Assembly: GCA_029098085.1 (NCBI GenBank) | Contig: JAQXNQ010000226.1 | Coordinates: forward strand, 1 to 14,877 | Direction of reading: 5' to 3' | Source of the DNA: Oscillospiraceae bacterium | GTDB taxonomy: Bacteria > Bacillota > Clostridia > Oscillospirales > Ruminococcaceae | Length of the DNA: 14,877 nucleotides | Shown: positions 6,709 to 12,629 of the stretch, one piece after another | Layout: each line of letters starts with the position of its first letter | How positions within the stretch are numbered: position 1 is the first letter of the stretch | Program-made: the position numbers and the translations under genes | Notes under the pieces: model-generated | The model's database searches: none | Told to the model about the DNA's origin: nothing | The model's input: the letters and a program-made list of their open reading frames with translations, nothing else

Positions 6709-7466
6709 ATCTTTCCGATATTGCCCAGGGGCTGCAAAACGGTACCCTTCCTCCCGCGGAAGCCGCTCAGCTGCTGCTTCAGGCGGAGGAGAACGAAACC
6801 GAGGAAATGGGCTTCGCCCGGCTGGACCACGGCCGCAGAAAACGCAAAGGCTTTCCCGAGGTGATTTTCTGTCAGGGCAAAACCTGCGGCCAGGTGGCGG
6901 CGATTTTTGAACGGTTCGCTGCCCACGACGCCTGCGCCTTCGGTACGAGGGCCAGCCGGGAGCAATATGAAGCGGTGCTGCAGAAGGTTCCCGATGCAAG
7001 CTATCACGAGCTGGCGCGGATCATCTGGATCGGCAGCGCAAACGCCGCCAAAAAGGGAAAGGTGGCCGTTCTCACCGGCGGCACCGCCGATCTGCCGGTG
7101 GCGGAGGAGGCTGCCCTGACGGCAGAATTTTTCGGAGCAGAAGTCCATCGCTTTTTCGACGTGGGCATCGCCGGTATTCACCGCCTGTTTTCGGTGATTG
7201 ATCAGATCCGCGCCTGCGATGTGGTCATCGCCGCGGCGGGCATGGAGGGAGCTCTTCCCTCGGTGGCGGCAGGGCTGGTGGACATCCCGGTTATCGCGGT
7301 ACCCACCAGCGTGGGCTACGGCGCCTCCTTCGGAGGACTGGCTTCCCTGCTGACCATGCTCAATTCCTGTGCCGAGGGCATCACGGTGGTCAACATTGAC
7401 AACGGCTTCGGCGCCGGTTATTCCGCAGCTCAGATCTGCCGGAAAATCGCCGGCGGCGACAAATGA
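6705..7466 (+). CDS. larB: LarB, nicotinate adenine dinucleotide carboxylase/hydrolase of NPN synthesis
   Basis: The 253-residue protein matches LarB, which carboxylates the pyridinium ring of nicotinic acid adenine dinucleotide and hydrolyses the product to the biscarboxylic mononucleotide used by LarE. The C-terminal half is a PurE-like domain: VLTGGTADLPVAEEAA at about 122-137, AAAGMEGALPSVAAG at 176-190, and PTSVGYGASFGG at 200-211. The N-terminal part (LDHGRRKRKGFPEVIFCQGK) carries the LarB-specific signature. A good AAGGAGG site (6691-6697) lies inside the larE end. Overlap with larE and only 13 bp to larC show tight co-translation. Confidence 0.94.
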   Translation: MNLSDIAQGLQNGTLPPAEAAQLLLQAEENETEEMGFARLDHGRRKRKGFPEVIFCQGKTCGQVAAIFERFAAHDACAFGTRASREQYEAVLQKVPDASYHELARIIWIGSANAAKKGKVAVLTGGTADLPVAEEAALTAEFFGAEVHRFFDVGIAGIHRLFSVIDQIRACDVVIAAAGMEGALPSVAAGLVDIPVIAVPTSVGYGASFGGLASLLTMLNSCAEGITVVNIDNGFGAGYSAAQICRKIAGGDK

Positions 7467-7479
7467 AAAGGAGTATCCT

Positions 7480-8790
7480 ATGAAATTATATTTTGAATGC
7501 GCCTCCGGCATCAGCGGCGACATGACCGTAGCCGCCCTGCTGGATCTGGGCGCCAGCAAAGAACGGCTGCTGGAAGGCCTTGGCAGCCTGCAGCTGCCGG
7601 GCTATCATCTGCACATCGGCCGGGCCAGCAAATGCGGCATCGATGCCTGCGATTTTGATGTGCATCTGGAGGATCATGATCACGAGCATGAACATGACCA
7701 TGAGCACGACCACGACCACCATCATGACCACGACCATGAGCACGACCACCATCACGATCATGAGCACGATCACCATCATGAGCACGACCATGACCATGAT
7801 CATCATCATACCCACAGCCACCGCGGCATGCCGGAAATCCGGGCCATCATTGAGGACTCCGGCATCACTGACGGCGCCAAGGCGCTGGCGCTGGAAATCT
7901 TTGAAACGCTGGCTCTGGCCGAAAGCAAGGCCCACAACCTGCCGGTGGATCAGGTGCATTTTCACGAGGTCGGGGCGGTGGATTCCATCGTGGACATCGT
8001 CGGCGCTGCCATCTGCATCGACGATCTGCATCCCGAAGCGATCCGCTTCTCTCCCCTGTCCGAGGGTACCGGAACCGTCCGCTGCCAGCACGGTGTCATC
8101 CCTGTGCCGGTGCCTGCGGTGGCCAATCTGGCCGCGGCCAAAGGCATTCCGCTGAGGATGACCGACACCGTGGGTGAAATGGTCACCCCCACCGGCGCCG
8201 CCATCGCGGCCGTGCTTTCCTCCGGCTGGGGCGCTCCCGAAAACTGGAGCATCCGCAAAATCGGCATTGGAGCGGGCAAAAAGGACTTCGATCATGCCAA
8301 CATTCTCCGGGTTTTCGCCTATGAAGACGCCGCTGCCGCCGGAAATGATACCGGAACCAGGGACGAAGTCTGGCAGCTGGAAGCCAACATTGACGACCAG
8401 AGCGGCGAAGAGCTGGCCTTCGCCATGGAGCAGATCTTCCGCGCCGGTGCGCTGGACTGCTGGTTCACGCCCATCACCATGAAAAAATCCCGGCCGGCAG
8501 TGATGATCTCTGCCCTTTGCCGGGAGGAACAGAAGGACAACGTTGTCCGGGCAATCCTCCGCTACACCTCCACCATTGGCGTGCGGATGAACCGGAAGGA
8601 ACGGCTGATCTGCAGCCGGGAATCCGTCACGGTGACCACTCCCTGGGGAGAAGCGCTGGCCAAGCGCTGCGTGTTTGAGGACATGGTTCGGGTAACGGCG
8701 GAATATGAATCCGCAAGAAAGCTGGCGGAAGCGCATCAGCTGCCCCTTCATCAGGTCATGGACGCCATTGTACAGGCAGCGAAGGAATAA
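7480..8790 (+). CDS. larC: LarC, nickel insertion protein of NPN synthesis, with a His-rich insert
   Basis: The 436-residue protein matches LarC, the CTP-dependent nickel insertase that completes the NPN cofactor of lactate racemase-type enzymes. The N-terminus (MKLYFECASGISGDMTVAAL), HFHEVGAVDSIVDIVGAA (about 161-178) and TPTGAAIAA (about 233) are LarC signatures. The C-terminal part (ANIDDQSGEELAFAMEQIF, TPITMKKSRPA) is the domain encoded by larC2 where the gene is split. Here it is one uninterrupted frame, unlike the frameshift-split larC1/larC2 of Lactobacillus plantarum. Residues 65-114 contain 29 His with 19 Asp/Glu, which would bind or store Ni(II). The ATG at 7480 follows AAAGGAG (7467-7473); an in-frame start at 7369 would lie inside larB and is rejected. 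No larA is present. A good terminator follows. Confidence 0.94.
   Translation: MKLYFECASGISGDMTVAALLDLGASKERLLEGLGSLQLPGYHLHIGRASKCGIDACDFDVHLEDHDHEHEHDHEHDHDHHHDHDHEHDHHHDHEHDHHHEHDHDHDHHHTHSHRGMPEIRAIIEDSGITDGAKALALEIFETLALAESKAHNLPVDQVHFHEVGAVDSIVDIVGAAICIDDLHPEAIRFSPLSEGTGTVRCQHGVIPVPVPAVANLAAAKGIPLRMTDTVGEMVTPTGAAIAAVLSSGWGAPENWSIRKIGIGAGKKDFDHANILRVFAYEDAAAAGNDTGTRDEVWQLEANIDDQSGEELAFAMEQIFRAGALDCWFTPITMKKSRPAVMISALCREEQKDNVVRAILRYTSTIGVRMNRKERLICSRESVTVTTPWGEALAKRCVFEDMVRVTAEYESARKLAEAHQLPLHQVMDAIVQAAKE
7672..7821 (+). repeat. His/Asp/Glu-rich tract of LarC
   Basis: About 150 bp of imperfect CAT/CAC-GAC/GAG codon repeats encode residues 65-114 of LarC: units such as HDHEHEHDHEHDHDHH, with 29 His and 19 acidic residues. 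Synonymous variation (CAT/CAC, GAC/GAT/GAG) breaks perfect DNA repetition. This fits a protein-level constraint plus some replication-slippage history. The role in nickel buffering is inferred from other His-rich nickel chaperones. Confidence 0.95.
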
Positions 8791-8806
8791 CCATCACAGA
8801 CATATC

Positions 8807-8850
8807 GGGGATTTGCCGTCCGGCAGCGGACGGCAGTCCCTTTTTCTTTT
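8807..8850 (+). terminator. Terminator of the lar operon
   Basis: GCCGTCCG (8815-8822) and CGGACGGC (8827-8834) form a perfect 8-bp stem with a GCAG loop. It can be extended outside by GGGA/TCCC pairs. A long T-rich tail (TTTTTCTTTT, 8841-8850) follows. Confidence 0.9.
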
Positions 8851-8876
8851 CCGCCATGGTCACCGGCACAAAACCA

Positions 8877-8905
8877 TTGCCATTCTGCCGAAAAAATGAT
8901 ATACT
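8877..8905 (+). promoter_or_regulatory. Promoter of the solute-binding lipoprotein gene
   Basis: TTGCCA (8877-8882) and TATACT (8900-8905) are 17 bp apart. The leader of about 85 nt contains a small hairpin, CGCCGC/GCGGCG (8965-8970 with 8975-8980), just before the ribosome site. No known metal riboswitch pattern was recognised in it. Confidence 0.75.
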
Positions 8906-8998
8906 GATTGATATATCCATGCTGTGCCGTCCAAGCGGGCGCAGCACCTTTTCTGCAAGCCAACCGCCGCCTTTGCGGCGTCCGAAAGGAAGGACCAT

Positions 8999-10687
8999 AT
9001 GAAAAAGCTTACGGCGCTCTTTACCGCTGCCGCCATCCTGACTCTGTACGGATGCAGCGGGGAACTGGAAACGGTTTCTGCCCCTCAGGCGGAAGGCACC
9101 GCTGTCATTGGACTGTCCGCGCCCCTGTCCGGCCGGTACTTTTTCACCGAGGCGTGGGGAAACTGTGAAGCGGATGAGGATATCCGCAATCTGATTTACG
9201 GCGCCGGTACCATTGCTGTCACCGGAGAAAATACACTGGCCAGTGACAGCGGCACCCTGAAGTCGGTCACTACCCGGGAGGAACGGGACGGAGGGCGAAC
9301 CTATATCTTTACCCTCAACGACGGTCTCCTCTACAGCGATGGCAGTCCCATCACCGCCAAAGACTATGTTTTCTCGATTCTGCTGCAGTCCTCCAAAGAG
9401 TTCAGCCAACTGGACGGAGCCGACAACACCGCCTACAGCCATCTGGTGGGCTGGGAAGGCTTCTCCAGCGGCGAGCGGGAGGGCTTCTACGGCGTTTCGC
9501 TGCTGGCGGACAATCAGTTCTCCATCACGATTCAGAGCAGCGTGCTGCCCTATTATCAGGAGCTTTCTCTGATTCAGGTCTATCCGCTGCCCATGTCGGT
9601 GCTTGCTCCCGGCTGTGACATTGTCCAGGGAGACGGCGGCGCCGAATGGACCGGCGTTACGGCCGAGCTTCTCCGCAAAACCATACTGAGCAAGGACGGA
9701 TACCGGTATTGCCCCTCTGTCACGGCAGGTCCCTATACCCTGACCTCTGTCTCCGGCAGCGGCAGCCGCACCCGGCTGGAGCTGACCGCCAACCCCTATT
9801 TCAACGGCAGCTACGCCCAGGTTTATCCGTCTATTGAGACACTGGAAATCTCCTGCACCGACCTTTCTTCCCGGAATAGCATGGGAAGCTATGATCTGAT
9901 CTGCGGCATTTCCGGCAAGGAGGAGATGGCCTCCGCCGAAAAGCTGCTCCAGAGCGAGGACATCCGCTGCCTGTTCTATGACAGCGCTGAGATCAGCGCC
10001 CTGCTTTTCGGCCCCACAGTCACCGGATCCCAGCGCCAGGCACTGGCAGCCCTGCTGGATCAGGAAGCCTGCATCGATCTGCTGGCCGGCCGCTGGGGCA
10101 GCCCGGTCGTCGGCCTGAACCCCATTGCATCCACTCTGTCGGACACCTTCTACAGCGAACTGCGCCGCTGCAGCGCCCAGTGGAACGATCCCGGCCTGGC
10201 CCGGCAGCTGCTGGGCGGCTCTGAACCGACTCTTACTTTCTCCTATAACCCCTCGGACAAGCGGGGCAGCGCCGTGGCGGAAATGCTGATGCAGACGGCC
10301 GAAGACAGCGGCCTTCTGACCATCGAGCTGGAGGAGCTTTCCACTGACGCCCTCATTGACCGTCAGCTGTCCGGCGACTACGAACTGCTGTTCTGCAATA
10401 GCTCGCTCTCCGCCGATGATGTCCCCTGGAACGGCCCGGAGATTCTCACCGGCGATGTGCTGACCGCGGCGGAAAGCATGGCCAACACCACCGGAGCTTT
10501 CCCCAGCCGGTATAAAGAAAAGTGGCAGGTCTTCCAGCAGGCATACCAGCAGGATCTCCCCGCTCTGGGGCTCTGCGGATATGAACGCTGCGATCTGATC
10601 AGCAGCCGTCTGAACGGCTACAGCAACGTCAGCGCTTTTTGCGACTGGACCACCCTGATCCTCTCGACCTCCCTGCTGGAGGAGTAA
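8999..10687 (+). CDS. Family-5 (peptide/nickel type) extracellular solute-binding lipoprotein
   Basis: The 562-residue protein starts MKKLTALFTAAAILTLYGCS: a positively charged n-region, a hydrophobic core and a lipobox LYGC with the lipidated Cys19. The tyrosine at -2 is unusual. The mature part shows the SBP_bac_5 pattern, for example RTYIFTLNDGLLYSDGSPIT followed by AKDYVFSILLQ at about 100-130 and VTAGPYTLTSVSGSGSRTRL near 242. Such proteins bind peptides, nickel chelates or other ligands outside the membrane and hand them to ABC permeases. No permease or ATPase gene is next to it, and terminators bracket it. It could serve the upstream lar genes as a nickel binder, but peptide binding is equally possible. 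The ATG at 8999 follows GAAAGGAAGG; an upstream extension would lack a signal peptide. Confidence 0.85.
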   Translation: MKKLTALFTAAAILTLYGCSGELETVSAPQAEGTAVIGLSAPLSGRYFFTEAWGNCEADEDIRNLIYGAGTIAVTGENTLASDSGTLKSVTTREERDGGRTYIFTLNDGLLYSDGSPITAKDYVFSILLQSSKEFSQLDGADNTAYSHLVGWEGFSSGEREGFYGVSLLADNQFSITIQSSVLPYYQELSLIQVYPLPMSVLAPGCDIVQGDGGAEWTGVTAELLRKTILSKDGYRYCPSVTAGPYTLTSVSGSGSRTRLELTANPYFNGSYAQVYPSIETLEISCTDLSSRNSMGSYDLICGISGKEEMASAEKLLQSEDIRCLFYDSAEISALLFGPTVTGSQRQALAALLDQEACIDLLAGRWGSPVVGLNPIASTLSDTFYSELRRCSAQWNDPGLARQLLGGSEPTLTFSYNPSDKRGSAVAEMLMQTAEDSGLLTIELEELSTDALIDRQLSGDYELLFCNSSLSADDVPWNGPEILTGDVLTAAESMANTTGAFPSRYKEKWQVFQQAYQQDLPALGLCGYERCDLISSRLNGYSNVSAFCDWTTLILSTSLLEE

Positions 10688-10696
10688 CACAGTGCG

Positions 10697-10730
10697 AAAG
10701 CGGCCTCCCGGCGATGGGGGCCGCTTTTTC
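10697..10730 (+). terminator. Terminator of the lipoprotein gene
   Basis: AAAGCGGCCTCC (10697-10708) pairs with GGGGGCCGCTTT (10716-10727, one G-U pair) around a short loop. The stem runs into TTTTTC. Confidence 0.9.
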
Positions 10731-10741
10731 TGTCCCTTTCA

Positions 10742-10776
10742 CACAAAAACGCCCCGGAAGCGTTTCCGGGGCGTTT
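10742..10776 (-). terminator. Terminator of the minus-strand 1.3-kb transcription unit
   Basis: AAACGCCCCGGAA (10747-10759) and TTCCGGGGCGTTT (10764-10776) form a perfect 13-bp stem with a 4-nt loop. On the minus strand it is followed by TTTTTGTGTG, a good U-tract. On the plus strand the tail (GCTTTAGTTTT) is weaker, so it mainly serves the minus strand, back to back with the lipoprotein terminator. Confidence 0.85.
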
Positions 10777-10812
10777 GCTTTAGTTTTCATTCGGCCTTCC
10801 AGCCATTTTGCT

Positions 10813-10833
10813 CAGTACATTGGTTTTCACCAT
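10813..10833 (-). repeat. 21-bp repeat, copy A
   Basis: On the plus strand it reads CAGTACATTGG, TTTT, CACCAT. On the minus strand it starts with ATGG and opens a 17-codon frame (10780-10833: MVKTNVLSKMAGRPNEN) that ends just before the terminator. Confidence 0.9.
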
Positions 10834-10925
10834 TCAGCGGATTGTTTGAGGATGAACACATTTTTTCAGATGTCAAAGACCAAGATCTGCTTTTGCCTTT
10901 TGTCCCGTCATCTGTATTCATGATT

Positions 10926-10946
10926 CAGTACATTGGAATTCACCAT
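10926..10946 (-). repeat. 21-bp repeat, copy B
   Basis: On the plus strand it reads CAGTACATTGG, AATT, CACCAT. The minus-strand ATG opens a 12-codon frame (10908-10946: MVNSNVLNHEYR) and is preceded by GCGTGACCCG. Confidence 0.9.
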
Positions 10947-11024
10947 CGGGTCACGCAAATTTCTGTTCCATCAATACTGCTGTCTGGAACTTCATTTACT
11001 TCGCTTGCTCGTTTACTTCAGACT

Positions 11025-11045
11025 GTGTGCATCGGAATTCACCAT
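11025..11045 (-). repeat. 21-bp repeat, copy C (most diverged)
   Basis: On the plus strand it reads GTGTGCATCGG, AATT, CACCAT. The right half is identical to copy B while the left half has changed. The minus-strand ATG opens a 10-codon frame (11013-11045: MVNSDAHSLK). Confidence 0.85.
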
Positions 11046-11093
11046 TTTGTCGAAGGAAACTTTTTCTCCCTCAGGAGAACCGCTTTTTTACCT

Positions 11094-11114
11094 CAGTACA
11101 TTGGCGTATACCAT
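11094..11114 (-). repeat. 21-bp repeat, copy D
   Basis: On the plus strand it reads CAGTACATTGG, CGTA, TACCAT. The minus-strand ATG opens an 8-codon frame (11088-11114: MVYANVLR) and is preceded by GCGGTGACCAA, whose GGTGA resembles a ribosome site. Confidence 0.9.
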
Positions 11115-11204
11115 TTGGTCACCGCGAAGCTTTCCTTTTCAGGAGTTCTTCACGCAGGCATAATCTCTTACGTTCTGAAACCATTGCCCATCGGGCATCT
11201 CATT

Positions 11205-11225
11205 CAGTACATTGGATTTCACCAT
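11205..11225 (-). repeat. 21-bp repeat, copy E
   Basis: On the plus strand it reads CAGTACATTGG, ATTT, CACCAT. The minus-strand ATG opens the longest of the small frames (11139-11225, 28 codons, beginning MVKSNVLNEMPDGQW). A TGCCC/GGGCA hairpin (11185-11197) lies within it. Confidence 0.9.
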
Positions 11226-11730
11226 GTTGCTTCAGGAATCAATTTCGACGGTTGAAATATTTTCTTCACTTCGAAATCTATCTGAATCAAGTATCCTCAT
11301 ATTTTCTGAAGACTCTCCAGCATAATTGTGGCGTCTTCCACTCTTTGTCTGATTCCATCAGACCGATCTCACGAAGTCAAATCGTACAGATATCTTTCCT
11401 GCACTCGTACCATCGGGTTTCCCCTTCCTTGACGATACGAACACTCGACATCCTTTTTACTTTCCAACTTGCGGCAAAACCGCTTGTTTGCCGGAGATCT
11501 TCTTTCCTTTCGGAATTTTGAAAGCTTTCTCTGCTTTCCATATTCAATTGTCGGGCCTGGAAGTATCAGAGCCAGCAGATTCATTCGCTTTTTTGCAGAT
11601 GATGTTCAGCGGCAATTCTCTCAGATCCAACATGTAGCAATCTTTGTTCAACGGCGAACCGGATTTTATACTCCTTCAGTTTTCTGTACCCTGAAGGTTC
11701 CGGTGCTGCTCGTCAATCAGATTTGTCTGA

Positions 11731-11778
11731 TCAAATTGCAGAATCCTCGCTGACTCTGATGGAAAACTGTTCATCCAT
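11731..11778 (-). CDS. Possible 15-residue leader peptide ORF
   Basis: The minus strand has GAGGTGA (11790-11784), a 7-base match to the anti-Shine-Dalgarno, five bases before ATG at 11778. The frame is MDEQFSIRVSEDSAI and stops at 11731, where a perfect 6-bp hairpin (11716-11731) begins. It lies about 250 nt into the 1.3-kb transcript. It may be a leader peptide, the start of a decayed gene, or chance. I recognise no family. Confidence 0.3.
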   Translation of the reverse strand: MDEQFSIRVSEDSAI

Positions 11779-12036
11779 CGGCGTCACCTCATCTCTTTAC
11801 TCTCTCCAAATAAGGTTTTCCTTTTTTCAGCGGGACACTTTTCTCAAAGAACCCTTTGCCTTTGTCCGGAAAACACTTTCCGCGGCGTTTCTGATCTGCT
11901 TCTCCGGCTCCTTGAAGCTCTGGAAGCATCCAATGCTTTTCCTTTGAAACCCTTTGTTTCTTTCGGAAAGCTTCTGCTTTTGCTGCCGTCTTCTGAAAGC
12001 ACTTCTTTTTTTGGAGGATTTCTTATCTGCAACTAT

Positions 12037-12065
12037 AATATACCACACTGTAAAGAGAATGTCAA
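12037..12065 (-). promoter_or_regulatory. Strong promoter of the 1.3-kb minus-strand unit
   Basis: On the minus strand TTGACA (12065-12060) and TATATT (12042-12037) are 17 bp apart. A-tracts lie directly upstream (12080-12107). The predicted start is near 12030. Confidence 0.88.
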
Positions 12066-12079
12066 TACTTATTTTCAAG

Positions 12080-12107
12080 TTTTTTGAGATTTTTTAGTCT
12101 GTTTTTT
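12080..12107. promoter_or_regulatory. Three phased T6/A6 tracts, UP-element-like
   Basis: T6 runs at 12080-12085, 12090-12095 and 12102-12107 have centres 10 and 12 bp apart. On the minus strand they are A6 tracts just upstream of the -35 box, as in intrinsically bent DNA or UP elements that raise promoter strength. Confidence 0.55.
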
Positions 12108-12156
12108 CAGAAAGAGGTTTGTCAAACTTCAGTCAAAGATATTTTTCAATTTGCAC

Positions 12157-12185
12157 TTGACTTTATCTCCCGCACCGCATACAAT
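12157..12185 (+). promoter_or_regulatory. Promoter of the DUF1292 gene
   Basis: TTGACT (12157-12162) and TACAAT (12180-12185) are 17 bp apart. It diverges from the minus-strand promoter at 12037-12065. Confidence 0.78.
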
Positions 12186-12263
12186 AAGAATATCAAAAGT
12201 TCAAGCAATGATTCTGAAGCCGCCGCACGCTGCCGGCGCCGTTCAGAGAAAGGAATTGATATC

Positions 12264-12572
12264 ATGTCGGAACTGTATGATTCCCCTGAGCTGCTCACCC
12301 TGGAGGATGAGAACGGAGAGGAAACCGTTTTTGAAATCCTGGATACCATGGATCTGGATGACAAGACCTATGTCGCCCTGACCCCTTACTATGAAAATCC
12401 CGAGGAAATGCTGGATGGTGACGCCGAGCTGGTGGTCCTGGTCAGCGAGACCGTGGACGGCGAAGAGTTCCTCGCCTCCATCGATGATGACGAGGAGTAC
12501 GACCGGGTGGGCTCCATCTTCCTGGAGCGCCTGATGGCAGAGTACGATTCGGAAGAAGACGGAGAAGATTGA
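12264..12572 (+). CDS. DUF1292 domain protein (YrzB-like)
   Basis: The 102-residue, strongly acidic protein has the DUF1292 pattern: an N-terminal TLEDENGEETVFEILDTMDL followed by a beta-rich core with YVALTPYYENPEEMLDGDAE and LVVLVSETVDGEEFLASIDD, and an acidic tail (YDSEEDGED). These small Firmicutes proteins often sit beside alaS, ruvX and mltG-type genes, but their function is unknown. Here it is alone between its own promoter and the 6S RNA promoter. The ATG at 12264 (MSELYDSPELL) follows GAAAGGAA (12248-12255). Longer in-frame versions would start upstream of the transcription start. Confidence 0.88.
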   Translation: MSELYDSPELLTLEDENGEETVFEILDTMDLDDKTYVALTPYYENPEEMLDGDAELVVLVSETVDGEEFLASIDDDEEYDRVGSIFLERLMAEYDSEEDGED

Positions 12573-12594
12573 TCCAAAAAGGAAAAATTTCCTC

Positions 12595-12623
12595 TTGATT
12601 TTTCCATCGGTTTTTGCTATACT
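12595..12623 (+). promoter_or_regulatory. Promoter of the 6S RNA gene
   Basis: TTGATT (12595-12600) and TATACT (12618-12623) are 17 bp apart, giving a start near 12630. Confidence 0.75.
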
Positions 12624-12629
12624 AAGCCT

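Larger units (their letters stand above)
10742..12030 (-). ncRNA. Long minus-strand transcription unit without a convincing gene; candidate large RNA
   Basis: A strong promoter (12037-12065) and a strong terminator (10747-10776) on the same strand delimit about 1.29 kb. No open frame inside looks like a protein. The unit is purine-rich on the transcribed sense. It has two parts. The 3' 450 nt hold five copies of a 21-bp motif. The 5' 800 nt hold perfect short hairpins: 11347-11353/11357-11363 (7 bp, 3-nt loop), 11472-11478/11487-11493 (7 bp), 11716-11721/11726-11731, 11867-11872/11877-11882 and 11924-11929/11933-11938 (6 bp each). I do not recognise a known RNA family. Alternatives are an mRNA of mini-ORFs or a decayed, perhaps transposase-like, gene. 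Confidence 0.45.

Noticed and set aside
7486..8751. A 421-codon minus-strand frame opposite larC with a striking Met/Val-rich hydrophobic stretch
   Set aside because: The hydrophobic run is simply the complement of the His/Asp codon repeats. There is no promoter or ribosome site for it.
8906..8998. Metal riboswitch (NiCo-type) before the binding lipoprotein
   Set aside because: The leader is short, has only a small GC hairpin next to the ribosome site and lacks the multi-stem conserved purine loops expected.
8756..10690. A 644-codon minus-strand frame opposite the binding lipoprotein gene
   Set aside because: It is a codon-bias shadow of a clear lipoprotein gene, spans its terminator and promoter, and has no family features.
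10813..11225. CRISPR array
   Set aside because: The repeats are 21 bp and diverged, the spacers range from 48 to 92 bp, and no cas genes are present.
10692..11255. A 187-codon plus-strand frame containing repeated QYIGIHH-like units
   Set aside because: It begins inside the lipoprotein terminator. The repeated peptide is a by-product of repeats B to E sharing phase. Pyrimidine-rich strands have few stop codons, and all transcription signals point the other way.
11369..11584. A 71-codon minus-strand frame starting MNLLALILPGP
   Set aside because: No good ribosome site, a basic low-complexity remainder and no recognisable domain. Kept only as part of the uncertain 1.3-kb unit.
11827..12078. 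An 83-codon basic frame on the minus strand near the unit's start
   Set aside because: Its ATG lies upstream of the -35 box of the promoter, so the predicted transcript cannot include it. The composition is Lys/Arg/Ser-rich low complexity.
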